Assembly: GCA_007121455.1 (NCBI GenBank)
Contig: SKKN01000035.1
Location: 1-64,000 of the forward strand
Origin: Gemmatimonadota bacterium
GTDB lineage: Bacteria > Gemmatimonadota > Gemmatimonadetes > Longimicrobiales > Gaopeijiaceae
Direction: 5' to 3'
DNA length: 64,000 nt
The notes beneath the pieces are model-generated. The model ran no database searches, was not told where the DNA came from, and saw only the letters and a program-made list of their open reading frames with translations. How positions within the stretch are numbered: position 1 is the first letter of the stretch; each line of letters opens with the position of its first letter. Made by a program: the position numbers and the translations under genes. This document shows, in pieces, positions 24,296 through 33,777 of this stretch.

Positions 24296-25006
24296 TCAAG
24301 CCGTGCGGAAGCGCTCGCGAACCGCGGTGTAGAGCATCTTGCTTCCCGCTCGAATCGACCCGCTGAGGGTGCCGGAGATCTTCGAACGTCCGGCTCGTCG
24401 TCCGCTGTGCGGAATGGGGACCTCCTCGATCCGAAGCGCATGCCGCACCGCCCGTACCTGCATCTGGAGGGTCCAGCCCCAGTCTCTGTCGTCCATCGAG
24501 AGGAGGTCCAGCGAGTCGGTGCGGATCGCGCGGAATGGCGCAAAATCCTCGAACCGACGACCGAAAAGGATGTGAACGAGGGTGAGGACGAGGCGGTTGC
24601 CCATCCGGGCATGGAGAGGAACCGGGGAGTGAGCCGAGGCCTCCACAGTCCGGCGGGTTCCCAGAACGAGGTCCGCGACCCCCGAGATGATCGGGTCGAG
24701 GAGGAGGTCGAGGTGCTCGGCCGACCCGCCCGCGTCGCCGTCCACGAAGACGATGATGTCCGGAGGGTCCGTCCATGCTCCCATGTGCTGCATCCCGGCG
24801 AGGCACGCCGCCCCGTACCCACGACGGGACTCCTCCACCACGACCGCGCCTCCTTCACGTGCCACCTCGCGGGTGCGGTCGCGCGATCCGTTGTCCACCA
24901 CCACGATCCGGTTCACCCGTCCTCGCGGGATCGCCGCCAGGGTGGCTGGAAGCGCTTCCTCCTCGTTCAACGCCGGAATGAGGACGGCCACCGAGAGCTC
25001 CGTCAC
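24296..25006 (-). CDS. Family 2 glycosyltransferase (dolichyl-phosphate-mannose-synthase type)
   Basis: 236 residues from GTG 25006. The GT-A fold shows LIPALNEEEALPATL, a VVDNGSRD nucleotide-sugar segment, and DGDAGG as the metal-binding DxD. No C-terminal membrane segments are seen, so it is probably peripheral. It follows the cellulose-synthase-like enzyme with a four-base overlap (GTGA), suggesting that both act on one polysaccharide or glycolipid. Its stop faces the hydrolase gene at 24257 with a 38-base gap. Confidence 0.85.
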   Translation of the reverse strand: MTELSVAVLIPALNEEEALPATLAAIPRGRVNRIVVVDNGSRDRTREVAREGGAVVVEESRRGYGAACLAGMQHMGAWTDPPDIIVFVDGDAGGSAEHLDLLLDPIISGVADLVLGTRRTVEASAHSPVPLHARMGNRLVLTLVHILFGRRFEDFAPFRAIRTDSLDLLSMDDRDWGWTLQMQVRAVRHALRIEEVPIPHSGRRAGRSKISGTLSGSIRAGSKMLYTAVRERFRTA

Positions 25007-26613
25007 GCGACCCTCCCGGCCTCCCGGTCCCGAAGGCGGACCAGCCGGGCGTCCTTCCCATCCCGTTCCAGCTCCGGCGACGCCTCTCTCCCGGATTGTG
25101 GCGACGGCCACACCTTTGCGGCCCCTTCGTTCATCCCGGAAGCGGGGGCCGTGAAGATCGGGCGGACCCCCTCTACGCCCAGGAACGTCCAGCCGGAGGC
25201 GAAGAGGAGCAGAAAGGGCAGCGACCCGTAGAATCCATTCGCCACAGCTCCGGCAATGCAGACCCACATCCAGGTCGCGAGTGTCAATTTGAGCGCCGTA
25301 TGAGCGGGCTTGCTCGTCCCCGGAATCATCGTACCGGGCCGCGAGCCTCCCGCCGCTGCGCCCTGTTTCGGCGTGCGAAGGAAGGGGTCGTTCCCGCCCG
25401 CGGGCACGAGCCCGCGCAACACGGCTCCCGCGACGGATGCGGTGAGACCGATCCCCGTGGCAAGCACGAGGGGGAGAGTCGTGACGACCCCTCGCCACGA
25501 GCGACTCCGCTTCCGTCCCGCGACTCCGTAGAACATGAGAAAGGGAAGGGTCGCGGCTGCGAATACCGCCAGGTCCAGGACCAGGTACCGTTCGAGCCCG
25601 AGCGTCTGGCGGGCCCAGGCCGAGGGAAAGATCAGAATTCCCAGAAGGAGAGTGAGCGGGTGGGCCAGATGGCCGCAGAGGTGGAAGATCGCTTCCACCT
25701 TGACCCGGCCGGGGAATTCCCCCCGCAGGAGCTCCGGCAGGACCTTCCGAGCCGTCTGGATTCCACCCTGTGCCCACCGCCGCTGCTGGCCTTCGAGCGA
25801 GCCGACGACCGCCGGGAGCTCGGCGGGCACCCCGACGTCCTCGAGGTAGCCGAAGCGCCACCCACGCATCTGGGCCCGGTAGCTCAGGTCCAGATCCTCC
25901 GTCAAGGTGTCCGCCTCCCAGCCGCCGGCATCCTCGAGGCAGCGCCTCCTCCACATCCCCGCCGTTCCGTTGAAGTTGAAGAACCGTCCGGCCGCGAACC
26001 GTCCCCCGTGCTCGAGGAAGAAATGCCCGTCGAGCAGGAAGGCCTGAACGCGGGTGAGGAGATTCTCCCGCTCGTTCAGGTGGTCCCACCGCGCCTGCAC
26101 CATTCCGATGCCGGGCTCTTCAAAAGGCGGCAGGAGGCGGTGGAGAAGATCCGCATGGGGCACGAAATCGGCATCGAGCACGAGCAGGAACTCGCCTTTC
26201 GCCTCGAGAAGCCCCTCGGAAAGCGCTCCCGCCTTGAACCCGGTCCGCTCCGTTCTCCGGATGTGGTGGACGTCCGTGCCCTTCGCCCGCCACGCTGACA
26301 CGCGCGCCTCGGCGAGCGCGTCGCTCCCGTCGGTGGAGTCGTCGAGCACCTGAATTTCGAGACGGTCGCAGGGGTATTCCAAGCTGCAGGCTGCGTCGAT
26401 CAAGCGCTCCACTACCGCCGCCTCGTTGTATACGGGCAGCTGAACGGTCACGTGGGGCAGCTTCCCGACCCAGCGCGTGGGGAGCTCCGGGCGTCTCCGT
26501 GCAGCGAGCAGGAGGAGATAGGTCCGGTGCACCGCGAAGGGCACCAGAAGGAGCAAAGTCCCTCCGGCCAGGGCGAGAATGGTGTATGCGAGCAGATCGA
26601 CTGTCGGTGACAT
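25003..26613 (-). CDS. Cellulose-synthase-like processive glycosyltransferase (GT2)
   Basis: 536 residues. An N-terminal membrane segment (LLAYTILALAGGTLLLLVPF) precedes a GT-A domain with the full processive signature: DDSTD, DADF, TEDLD and QQRRW. Several C-terminal membrane helices follow, which would form a translocation channel. This pattern is shared by bacterial cellulose, glucomannan and ceramide-glucose synthases; the product cannot be fixed. ATG 26613 is chosen because upstream in-frame sequence is non-coding in character, although no good Shine-Dalgarno sequence is present. It is the third gene in the pgeF operon. Confidence 0.85.
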   Translation of the reverse strand: MSPTVDLLAYTILALAGGTLLLLVPFAVHRTYLLLLAARRRPELPTRWVGKLPHVTVQLPVYNEAAVVERLIDAACSLEYPCDRLEIQVLDDSTDGSDALAEARVSAWRAKGTDVHHIRRTERTGFKAGALSEGLLEAKGEFLLVLDADFVPHADLLHRLLPPFEEPGIGMVQARWDHLNERENLLTRVQAFLLDGHFFLEHGGRFAAGRFFNFNGTAGMWRRRCLEDAGGWEADTLTEDLDLSYRAQMRGWRFGYLEDVGVPAELPAVVGSLEGQQRRWAQGGIQTARKVLPELLRGEFPGRVKVEAIFHLCGHLAHPLTLLLGILIFPSAWARQTLGLERYLVLDLAVFAAATLPFLMFYGVAGRKRSRSWRGVVTTLPLVLATGIGLTASVAGAVLRGLVPAGGNDPFLRTPKQGAAAGGSRPGTMIPGTSKPAHTALKLTLATWMWVCIAGAVANGFYGSLPFLLLFASGWTFLGVEGVRPIFTAPASGMNEGAAKVWPSPQSGREASPELERDGKDARLVRLRDREAGRVA

Positions 26614-26681
26614 CAGGTGTCCACGATGGTTGAACAGGGGCGGGCGGGCGGGCTCCAAGCCCACGGTTCCGCCGCGGGATT

Positions 26682-26927
26682 TCAGCCTTCCCCACCTCCT
26701 TCGTCCGCTTCCTCGAACCCCTTGCAGCGCAGGACCGGGAGAGGCGGATAGCGAGGGTAACCCGGATCCGTCTCCGAGCGCCTGCAGAGCCGGAACACGG
26801 ACCCTCGCCGCGTCACGATCTCCCGGCTGTGGCGACAGCGCCCGCAAAGACCCGGTGGCGGTCCGGCTCCACGCCGAGCTCCTGCATCTTCCGCATCGGC
26901 GGATCCGCCGAGTCCGTCCGTCAACAC
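26682..26927 (-). CDS. Four-cysteine mini-protein, unknown function
   Basis: 81 residues from GTG 26927 (or TTG 26924), overlapping the pgeF stop. The conserved-looking core is LCGRCRHSREIVTRRGSVF, then LCRRSETDPGYPRYPPLPVL and RCKGFEE: a CxxC pair plus two further Cys around a YPxLPV block. This pattern suits a small zinc or iron-sulfur knuckle. I recall similar short proteins as uncharacterised in several soil phyla, without a function. Translation is probably coupled to pgeF. Confidence 0.65.
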   Translation of the reverse strand: MLTDGLGGSADAEDAGARRGAGPPPGLCGRCRHSREIVTRRGSVFRLCRRSETDPGYPRYPPLPVLRCKGFEEADEGGGEG

Positions 26928-27709
26928 CGCATACCGACGAAGGCGACCTGGCGCCCCTCGGACCCGCCGCGATGTGAGAAGAACGGCGCTTCCCCACATC
27001 GCGTACAGTGACTCGAGACGGTGAGCCGTTCCTCCAGGACCCCACCGCGGAGGATCCGATCACGCAGCACGCTTCGCAGGTCCAAAGACTCGGGACCGGG
27101 GGGAGTGTTCCCGACGAGAGCCTGGTGGACCTCGGGGCCGACCTCGTAACAGCGCCCGCAGATCGCCGGGCCGAGGTGAACATGGAGCGCACTCGACTCG
27201 GCCGCCAGCCGGTCGTATAGCGTGGAGATCGCGTGCTCGACCATTCCGGCCGCGACTCCCCGCCATCCGCAGTGGAGGAGCCCTAAAGCCCTTCGAACGG
27301 GATCGACGAGAAAAACCGGGACGCAGTCGGCCAGGGCAACGGTGAGCAGCACTCCGCGGTGGCGCGTGACATGCCCGTCGGCGTCCGGATGGAGCTCGAG
27401 TCCAGCCGGTCCGGGCTCGTGGAACACGATCCGCGTCCCGTGCGTTTGCCGTGCATGCACGGTGCGGCAAAGCCCCGTGTAATCGCGAAGGGCGCCCCAC
27501 CGTGCGAGCACCTCCCGGGAAGGCGCAGGTCCGAAGAGTCGGAGGTCGAAGTCGTCTACCGGGAGGTCCGGATCGTTGGTGAGGGTTGTCCCCTGCACCA
27601 GCCAGGGAAACCGCTTCTCCCATCCGTGATGGGTGACCGAGGGCACGGCTCCGGCAATGATGCGTTCGCGGATGAACCGCCTCCCCATCTGCGTCCTCTC
27701 ATGACTCAT
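26921..27709 (-). CDS. pgeF: Purine nucleoside phosphorylase / multicopper-like PgeF (YfiH family)
   Basis: 262 residues. YfiH/PgeF proteins remove mis-attached L-Ser from peptidoglycan precursors and also have purine-nucleoside phosphorylase activity. Family residues are visible: His in HARQTHG, ADCVPVFLVD, HCGWRG (Cys and His ligands) and GPAICGRCYEVGPEV. GGAGG lies seven bases before the ATG, supporting this start. It heads an operon with the mini-protein and two glycosyltransferases, in line with an envelope role. It is divergent from sucA. Confidence 0.92.
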   Translation of the reverse strand: MSHERTQMGRRFIRERIIAGAVPSVTHHGWEKRFPWLVQGTTLTNDPDLPVDDFDLRLFGPAPSREVLARWGALRDYTGLCRTVHARQTHGTRIVFHEPGPAGLELHPDADGHVTRHRGVLLTVALADCVPVFLVDPVRRALGLLHCGWRGVAAGMVEHAISTLYDRLAAESSALHVHLGPAICGRCYEVGPEVHQALVGNTPPGPESLDLRSVLRDRILRGGVLEERLTVSSHCTRCGEAPFFSHRGGSEGRQVAFVGMRC

Positions 27710-28012
27710 CGTGACTCCTCCCGGCGCGATGGCAGAACCCCGAATGCCGGCGTGCGATCCAGGTTCCGTCGACGTCGTTCGGGAAAAAGCGGCGCCAGAA
27801 CTGCACTCCTCTCGAGGCGTTCCGCTCGTGGTGCCACTCTTGCATGCGCCTCGGGTAGAAGGGAGAGGACGAGACGCGCGGCCAGCCGGCCGGCACGAGG
27901 ACCTCGCTTGTCCGACGAAAAACTGTACCTTATATCGTTGCGGCGCCGAAAGCCTGGGGGCGCCGATCCAGAGGCACCGGGGAAAGGCGTCCAGGGACCA
28001 GATTCAAGGACG
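27710..28012. promoter_or_regulatory. pgeF-sucA divergent region with a sucA promoter
   Basis: These 303 bases hold no convincing gene. A good plus-strand promoter is TTGTCC (27908-27913), 17 bases, TATATC (27931-27936), giving sucA a leader of about 70 bases. No clear minus-strand promoter for pgeF was found. Confidence 0.6.
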
Positions 28013-30886
28013 ATGTCGACATACAAGCTGTTCGACCCGCACAACGCGGGATATGTGCAGGAACTCTACGAGCGTTACGCTCGCAACCCCCATTCGGTCC
28101 CGGAAGAGTGGCAGGAAATCTTCTCCCGGGGGACCCGAGATGCACTCGATTCCGGGCTGATCGTCCCGGAAGGGTTGCAACGAAACGGAGAGCCCCTGGC
28201 TCCGGCCGAGGGTGCTCGAGCTCCCGCAGCCGGCGGGGTCCCCACGGAGCAGGCCGAGCAGATCGACCAAGGACAACTCGATCAGCTCCGTCGATTCCTC
28301 CCTCTCATCGCCCGTGCCACGGCGCTGATCCAGGCTTTTCGGGATCACGGCCATCAACTCGCGCACATCGACCCGCTCGGGACTGCCCCGCCGGGTCACC
28401 CGCAGCTCGATCCGTCCTTCTTCGGTACCTCGATGGAGGAGTTGAGGGAGGTCCCGACCTCGCTCGTGGTGGAAGGGGGCGGCGACGTTCCGCTCTCCGA
28501 GACCCTGCAGAAGCTCAGGAACATCTACTGCGGATCGATCGGCTACCAGTTCGAACATCTGGAAGATCCCGAGAAGGTCCAGTGGCTCTGGAATGAGGTG
28601 GAGTCCGGGGTCCACCAGCGTCATCTCGACGAGGCCGAGAAGCGTGCGCTCCTCCGGCGCCTTTCGGAGGTGGAGGGGATGGAGAAGTTCCTCCACCGTG
28701 CCTACCTCGGAAGCAAGCGGTTCTCCGTGGAGGGGAACGACATGCTCGTTCCGATGCTCGACCTCGCGATCGAAGCGGTGGCCCGGGCGGGAGGAAGCCG
28801 CGTCGTGCTCGGCATGGCACACCGCGGCCGGCTCAACGTCCTCGCCCACATCGTGGGGATCGAGTACCAGGCGATCCTTCGTGAGTTCGAGGGAGCGCCT
28901 CAGAACGATGGAGCACTCGCGATCACGAATCCCGGTACCGGGGATGTGAAGTACCACCACGGCGCCCTCGGAGAGTATCCCCTGGAGGACGGTGAGTCCG
29001 TTCAGGTCGAGCTCGTGCCGAACCCGAGCCACCTCGAGTTCGTGAACCCGGTCGTCATGGGAATCGCTCGCGCCCTTCAGTTCTCGGGGTCCGAGGCCGA
29101 TGCAACGCAGGACACTTCCTCCGTGGTGCCCATCCTCATCCACGGAGACGCGGCCTTCGCGGCCGAAGGGGTGGTGGCCGAGACACTGAATCTCGCCCGG
29201 CTCCGCGCGTACACCACCGGTGGGACCGTCCATCTGATCGTCAACAACCAGGTCGGATTCACCACGAATCCGGAAGAGGGGCGGTCGACCCGGTACGCGA
29301 GCGATGTCGCGAAAGGGTACGACATTCCGATCCTGCACGTGAACGCCGATGATCCGGAGGCATGCCTCGCAGCGGTCCGCCTCGCGATGGCCTACCGTGC
29401 GAAGTTCCGTGACGACGTGGTGATCGACCTTCTGGGCTATCGTCGCCACGGGCACAACGAGGGTGACGAGCCCACCTATACGCAGCCCACCCTCTATCAG
29501 AAGATCGAAGAGCATCCCACGGTGCGGACCCAGTGGGCTTCCCGGCTCGTCGAGGAGAAGGTCGTCACCAAGGACGAAGCGAAGGAGGTCGACGACGAGG
29601 TCTCCGAGATCCTCCGCACCGCCCAGGAAGGGGTGATCGTGGAAGCGGGGCAGGGCGAGGGCTCCATGATGCCCCCCCCGCCCGACGAGCCCGAGCCGGT
29701 CGAGGTGGATTCCTCAGTGCCGATCGAGATTCTCGACGAGGTGAATCGCGCTTCGCTGACTCTTCCGGATGGGTTCACGATTCACCCGAAGCTGGGCCGC
29801 CAGCTCGAGCGGCGGCGAAACGAGTTCTCCGATGAGACGACGTTGGACTGGGCGCACGGGGAGACGCTCGCCTTCGGCTCACTGATCCGGGAGGGGATCC
29901 CCATCCGACTCTCCGGACAGGACTCCGAGCGGGGCACGTTCAGCCAGCGACACATGATTCTGCACGACGTGGAATCCGGCGAACGCCACACCCCTCTCTC
30001 GACCCTGTCCTCGGCTCGCCTGGAGATCTACAACTCGCCCCTTTCGGAAATCGCGGTCATGGGCTTCGAATACGGACACAGCGTCGCCGACGACCAGGGC
30101 CTCGTGCTCTGGGAAGCGCAGTTCGGAGACTTCGTGAACGCGGCCCAGGTGACCGTCGATCAGTTCATCGCTTCGGGCCGGACGAAGTGGGGGCAGTTGT
30201 CGCGGCTCACCCTGCTCCTGCCCCACGGATACGAGGGCCAGGGCCCGGAGCATTCGAGCGCCCGACTGGAGCGATTCCTTCAGCTCTGTGCCGAAGACAA
30301 CATGCGCGTCGCGTACCCGACGACGCCGGCGCAGTACTTCCACCTGCTGCGGAGGCAGGCGCTCGCGAAGCCGAGACGTCCTCTCGTCGTCATGACGCCG
30401 AAGAGCCTGCTGCGGCATCCGAAAGCAACCTCGACGGTTTCGGAGCTCAGCAACAGCGGGTTCCAGCGCGTGCTCCCCGATCCGCTCGTGGAGGACGGAG
30501 AGCAGCACGCTTCGGTGCACCGCCTGATCCTGTGCAGCGGAAAGTTCTACTACGACCTCCTCACGAGCGAGCTCCGCCAGGAGGTGACCGATCTGGCGAT
30601 CGCCCGGGTGGAGGAGCTCTATCCGTTCCCGGCGGAGGAGATCGGGGACCTTCTCGAACGCTACCCCGAGATACGGCAGGTGATCTGGGCGCAGGAGGAG
30701 CCGAGGAACATGGGGGCGCTCTCCTACATAGGGCCCCGGTTGCGTGGTGTCGTGCCCCGTGACATCCCGCTTCGCTATGTCGCTCGTTCCGAACGCGCCA
30801 GCCCGGCCGAAGGACGGATCAAGTCACATGCGGCGAAGCAGAAGCTTCTACTCGAGGAGGCCTTGAGGCCTCCGGAAGAGGGCTGA
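28013..30886 (+). CDS. sucA: 2-oxoglutarate dehydrogenase E1 component
   Basis: 957 residues, standard length. Together with E2 and E3 (not in this window) it converts 2-oxoglutarate to succinyl-CoA; E1 performs the thiamine-diphosphate-dependent decarboxylation. Visible landmarks are the N-terminal E2-binding segment (GYVQELYERYARNPHSVPEEW), GMAHRGRLNVLAHIVG, the GDAAFAAEG thiamine-diphosphate motif, NNQVGFTTNP, and YRRHGHNEGDEP. AAGGA lies before ATG 28013, and the many in-frame upstream codons are rejected as they cross the promoter. The gene is monocistronic with a convergent oxidoreductase 10 bases downstream. Confidence 0.97.
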   Translation: MSTYKLFDPHNAGYVQELYERYARNPHSVPEEWQEIFSRGTRDALDSGLIVPEGLQRNGEPLAPAEGARAPAAGGVPTEQAEQIDQGQLDQLRRFLPLIARATALIQAFRDHGHQLAHIDPLGTAPPGHPQLDPSFFGTSMEELREVPTSLVVEGGGDVPLSETLQKLRNIYCGSIGYQFEHLEDPEKVQWLWNEVESGVHQRHLDEAEKRALLRRLSEVEGMEKFLHRAYLGSKRFSVEGNDMLVPMLDLAIEAVARAGGSRVVLGMAHRGRLNVLAHIVGIEYQAILREFEGAPQNDGALAITNPGTGDVKYHHGALGEYPLEDGESVQVELVPNPSHLEFVNPVVMGIARALQFSGSEADATQDTSSVVPILIHGDAAFAAEGVVAETLNLARLRAYTTGGTVHLIVNNQVGFTTNPEEGRSTRYASDVAKGYDIPILHVNADDPEACLAAVRLAMAYRAKFRDDVVIDLLGYRRHGHNEGDEPTYTQPTLYQKIEEHPTVRTQWASRLVEEKVVTKDEAKEVDDEVSEILRTAQEGVIVEAGQGEGSMMPPPPDEPEPVEVDSSVPIEILDEVNRASLTLPDGFTIHPKLGRQLERRRNEFSDETTLDWAHGETLAFGSLIREGIPIRLSGQDSERGTFSQRHMILHDVESGERHTPLSTLSSARLEIYNSPLSEIAVMGFEYGHSVADDQGLVLWEAQFGDFVNAAQVTVDQFIASGRTKWGQLSRLTLLLPHGYEGQGPEHSSARLERFLQLCAEDNMRVAYPTTPAQYFHLLRRQALAKPRRPLVVMTPKSLLRHPKATSTVSELSNSGFQRVLPDPLVEDGEQHASVHRLILCSGKFYYDLLTSELRQEVTDLAIARVEELYPFPAEEIGDLLERYPEIRQVIWAQEEPRNMGALSYIGPRLRGVVPRDIPLRYVARSERASPAEGRIKSHAAKQKLLLEEALRPPEEG

Positions 30887-30896
30887 GAAACTCAGG

Positions 30897-31901
30897 TCAC
30901 CGGTCGTCGTCGCCCCATAGAAGGAGCGCTTTCCCGAAGCTGCGATTCTCCTCGAGGAGCCGGTGGGCGTCGGGGGCGTCGGCCGGGGCGTACGTGCGGT
31001 CGAGCACGGGGTGAAGGCTTCCCCTCTCGAAGAGCGGGACGATCCTCCGCTCGAATACCCTGGCGAGGCGCACCTTTTCTTCCGAGGGGCGGGCCCGGAG
31101 CACCGTGCCGCGAACGACCGCGCGCTTCTGCATCAGCCTCCGGAGGTCGACCTCGATCCGTCGTCCTCCGGGGACACCGACGACCACGTGACGTCCCCGC
31201 TCTGCGATCGCGTGCTGGTTGCCGGTCAGGTAGGGCCCGCCCACCAGATCCAGGATCACATCGGCCCCGCTTCCCCCGGTGACCTCGGCGACTTCGGCCG
31301 CCCAGTCCCCCCGCCCCACGAAGCCGTGATGCAGCCCCATCTCGCGGGCGCGGTCCAGCTTCTCCGGGGTGCGCGAGGTGCCGAGGACCGTGGCACCCGC
31401 CTCGAGCGCGAGCTGGAGCCCCGCCGTTCCCACACCACTGCCGACGGCGTGGATGAGCACGGTTTCCCCCACCCCGAGCTCCGCCTGGAGGAACAGGGCG
31501 TCGAACGCGGTCATGAAGGCCTCGGGGATTGCAGCGGCTTCCGCCGGGGAATGATCGCGTGGAACACGCACGAGTGTCCGTTCCTCCACGACCACGAACC
31601 GGGCATATCCGCCTCCGGCGATGATTCCCATCACCGGATCGCCTACCTTCCAGAGGCGGCTGCCCGGACCCACCGCCTCCACCTTGCCGGAGAACTCGAG
31701 GCCGGGGATCTCCTGCGGGTAGCCCGAAGGGGCCGGGTAGAGGCCTTTTCGCTGGAGGAGATCCGCCCGGTTCACCCCGGAGGCTGCGACCCGGACACGC
31801 ACCTCCCCCTTGCCGGGATCAGGGCGGGAGACCGCTCGGAGCTCGAGGACCTCGGGACCGCCCGGACTCCGAATGCAGACCGCCTCCATCTCCTTACTCA
31901 C
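30897..31901 (-). CDS. Zinc-independent quinone oxidoreductase (MDR, PIG3-like)
   Basis: 334 residues from GTG 31901, chosen because GGGAG lies eight bases upstream; ATG 31889 is an alternative four codons later. The N-terminal block VNRADLLQRKGLYPAPSGYP matches the TP53I3/PIG3 group of NADPH:quinone reductases. The NADPH-binding Rossmann motif is HAVGSGVGTAGLQLA. Zinc-binding Cys residues of alcohol dehydrogenases are absent. It should reduce quinones in the cytoplasm. It converges with sucA. Confidence 0.88.
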   Translation of the reverse strand: MSKEMEAVCIRSPGGPEVLELRAVSRPDPGKGEVRVRVAASGVNRADLLQRKGLYPAPSGYPQEIPGLEFSGKVEAVGPGSRLWKVGDPVMGIIAGGGYARFVVVEERTLVRVPRDHSPAEAAAIPEAFMTAFDALFLQAELGVGETVLIHAVGSGVGTAGLQLALEAGATVLGTSRTPEKLDRAREMGLHHGFVGRGDWAAEVAEVTGGSGADVILDLVGGPYLTGNQHAIAERGRHVVVGVPGGRRIEVDLRRLMQKRAVVRGTVLRARPSEEKVRLARVFERRIVPLFERGSLHPVLDRTYAPADAPDAHRLLEENRSFGKALLLWGDDDR

Positions 31902-32091
31902 TCCACTCGCTCCCTCTCTCACCACCGTGTCCTCCTTCCGCAGCTCGATCGCCAGGTCGGGCCCTGCCGCCGTCGTTCGCATCAAAGGGCTTCGCCCGGG
32001 CCCTTCCTCCCATTCGCTCGCCTCCCCTGCCCTGTCCCCGCCCCGAAGCCTCGCCTATCTTGGCGTCCACCGCCTGGACATGGAGTCACCG

Positions 32092-32892
32092 ATGGATCCG
32101 AATGAAGCGCTCAGCCTTCCTGTCGAGCTGGACCGCCCCCTCGTCTTCCTCGACCTCGAGACCACCGGACTTCGCGTCGGACAGGACCGGATCGTGGAGC
32201 TCGCGGTGCTTCGCCTCTCACCGCAGGGAGACATAACCGAGAAGGTCCGCCGGTTCAATCCTGGGATGCCGATCCCTCCGGAGGCGACCGCGGTCCACGG
32301 AATCCGGGATGCCGATGTCGCGGACGCACCTCCGTTCGAGGCTCGGGCCCGGAGCCTCGCCCGCTTTCTCGGCCCATGCGATCTCTGCGGGTTCAACGTA
32401 CGCCGTTTCGATCTGCCGATGCTCCTCGCGGAGTTCCAACGCGCAGGAGTGCCCTTCGATCCGACTGCGCATCGGACCATCGACGTCCAGATGATCTTCC
32501 ACCGCGAAGAGCCGCGAGACCTTTCAGCCGCAGCCCGTTTCTACCTCGAGCGGGAGCCTGAAGGCGCGCACACGGCGCTCGGGGACATCCGGACGACCGC
32601 AGCCGTCCTCGCCGCCCAGCTCGAGCGATACGACCACCTCCCTCGGGCGCTCGACGGTCTTGCCCGCTACTGCGACGAGGTCAGCCCGTTCCGCACGGAG
32701 TTCGACCGTTGGTTCCAGGAAGCGGACGGCGAGCTCGTCTTCCAACGGGGAAAGCACAGCGGCCGAGAATTGCGCGACGTTGCCGCTCACGAGCCCGACT
32801 ATCTGCGGTGGATGCTTTCCTTAGAGGGAATGGATCCGGGAGTGCTCGACGCCGTACGAAGCGCCCTCGGCATCCCCACCGAGGCCGAATAA
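32092..32892 (+). CDS. DEDDh 3'-5' exonuclease with a C-terminal YLxW module
   Basis: 266 residues. Residues about 15-180 form a DnaQ-like exonuclease: FLDLETTGL (Asp, Glu), GFNVRRFDLPML (Asp) and HTALGDIRTT (His, Asp), the complete DEDDh set. The last 45 residues (FQRGKHSGRELRD and EPDYLRWMLS) match a small module often attached to such exonucleases, in which GKHxGR and YLxW recur. ATG 32092 is preferred over 32080 because GGAG is six bases before it. Likely roles are proofreading or single-strand trimming; it is not the Pol III subunit on length and architecture alone. Confidence 0.88.
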   Translation: MDPNEALSLPVELDRPLVFLDLETTGLRVGQDRIVELAVLRLSPQGDITEKVRRFNPGMPIPPEATAVHGIRDADVADAPPFEARARSLARFLGPCDLCGFNVRRFDLPMLLAEFQRAGVPFDPTAHRTIDVQMIFHREEPRDLSAAARFYLEREPEGAHTALGDIRTTAAVLAAQLERYDHLPRALDGLARYCDEVSPFRTEFDRWFQEADGELVFQRGKHSGRELRDVAAHEPDYLRWMLSLEGMDPGVLDAVRSALGIPTEAE

Positions 32893-32916
32893 CGCACTTC
32901 GGGTCCGGTCGTGGGA

Positions 32917-33777
32917 TCATCCCGCACACCGGGTCTCCTGACGCACGACCTCCTCGTACGCCGCCCGCAGCCGGTACCACAGCGGTCCCGGAGCCCCCGA
33001 ACCCACCGCGCGGCCATCCAACGAGACGACGGGGGCCACCCCCCGAAGGCTGCTTGTGAGCACGATCTCATCCGCATCCGCCAGATCGGCGGGTGCGAGC
33101 GGCGCCCGCTCGAAAGGGATCCCGGAGCGCTGCGCCACGGTCAGAACCACTTCCCTCGTGATGCCGGGCAGAGGGCCACAACGATCGGTAGGGGTGCGGA
33201 TCATTCCATCGCTGATCACCAGCACGTTTCCGGCCGAGCTGCCGACCACGTGTCCGCTCCCGTTCAGCAGGAGTGCATCATCGGCTCCCGCCTCGACCGC
33301 TTCGTGGAGTGCCGCGATCCGCTCCCCGTAGCCGAGGGTCTTCATGCCCGAGGTGAGGCCTCCTTCGGCAACCCTCCCGCCACCGATGATCACCCGGAGC
33401 CCGTCGAGCGATCGACGGCTGCGGGCGATGGAGCGAAGGGAGATCACCAGGGTGGGTTCGGAGCAGGGGCGCGGGTCGAGTCCCGGCGGGCCGACGCCCC
33501 GGGTCAGCGTAATTCGGAGCGCTCCCTCGGATGAGCGGCGGCGCTCCAGCACCGCCTCCACACCGGGCTCGAGCGTCGGTGGTACCGGAATGTGGAGATG
33601 CTGTGCACCTCGCCGGAGACGATCGATGTGCTCCTCCAAGCGGAAGGCCCGGCCGCCCTGCACCCTCAGCGTCTCGAAGAGGCCGTCGCCCAGAGTGAAC
33701 CCCCGATCGTCCGTTCGCACGAGGCGCCCATCGGGAGCTTCGAATGTGCCGTCGACCCACACCAGGGCGTCCGTCAC
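32917..33777 (-). CDS. pabC: Aminodeoxychorismate lyase (class IV aminotransferase fold)
   Basis: 286 residues from GTG 33777, preceded by GGAGG and overlapping the pabA stop (GTGA). It is a PLP enzyme of fold type IV with the Schiff-base Lys in SGMKTLGYGE, a DDRGFTLGDGLFETLRV start and GNVLVI near the phosphate site. The family contains branched-chain aminotransferases and PabC; the operon with pabB and pabA makes PabC, which releases pyruvate from aminodeoxychorismate to give p-aminobenzoate, the better choice. The usual Glu of the second conserved block reads GSSAGN here. Confidence 0.85.
   Translation of the reverse strand: MTDALVWVDGTFEAPDGRLVRTDDRGFTLGDGLFETLRVQGGRAFRLEEHIDRLRRGAQHLHIPVPPTLEPGVEAVLERRRSSEGALRITLTRGVGPPGLDPRPCSEPTLVISLRSIARSRRSLDGLRVIIGGGRVAEGGLTSGMKTLGYGERIAALHEAVEAGADDALLLNGSGHVVGSSAGNVLVISDGMIRTPTDRCGPLPGITREVVLTVAQRSGIPFERAPLAPADLADADEIVLTSSLRGVAPVVSLDGRAVGSGAPGPLWYRLRAAYEEVVRQETRCAG

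Noticed and set aside
27706-27920. A minus-strand frame whose TGA overlaps the pgeF start as ATGA
   Set aside because: Third-position GC is only about 57 percent, far below true genes here, and no start codon with a Shine-Dalgarno sequence exists. The region is better explained by the sucA promoter.
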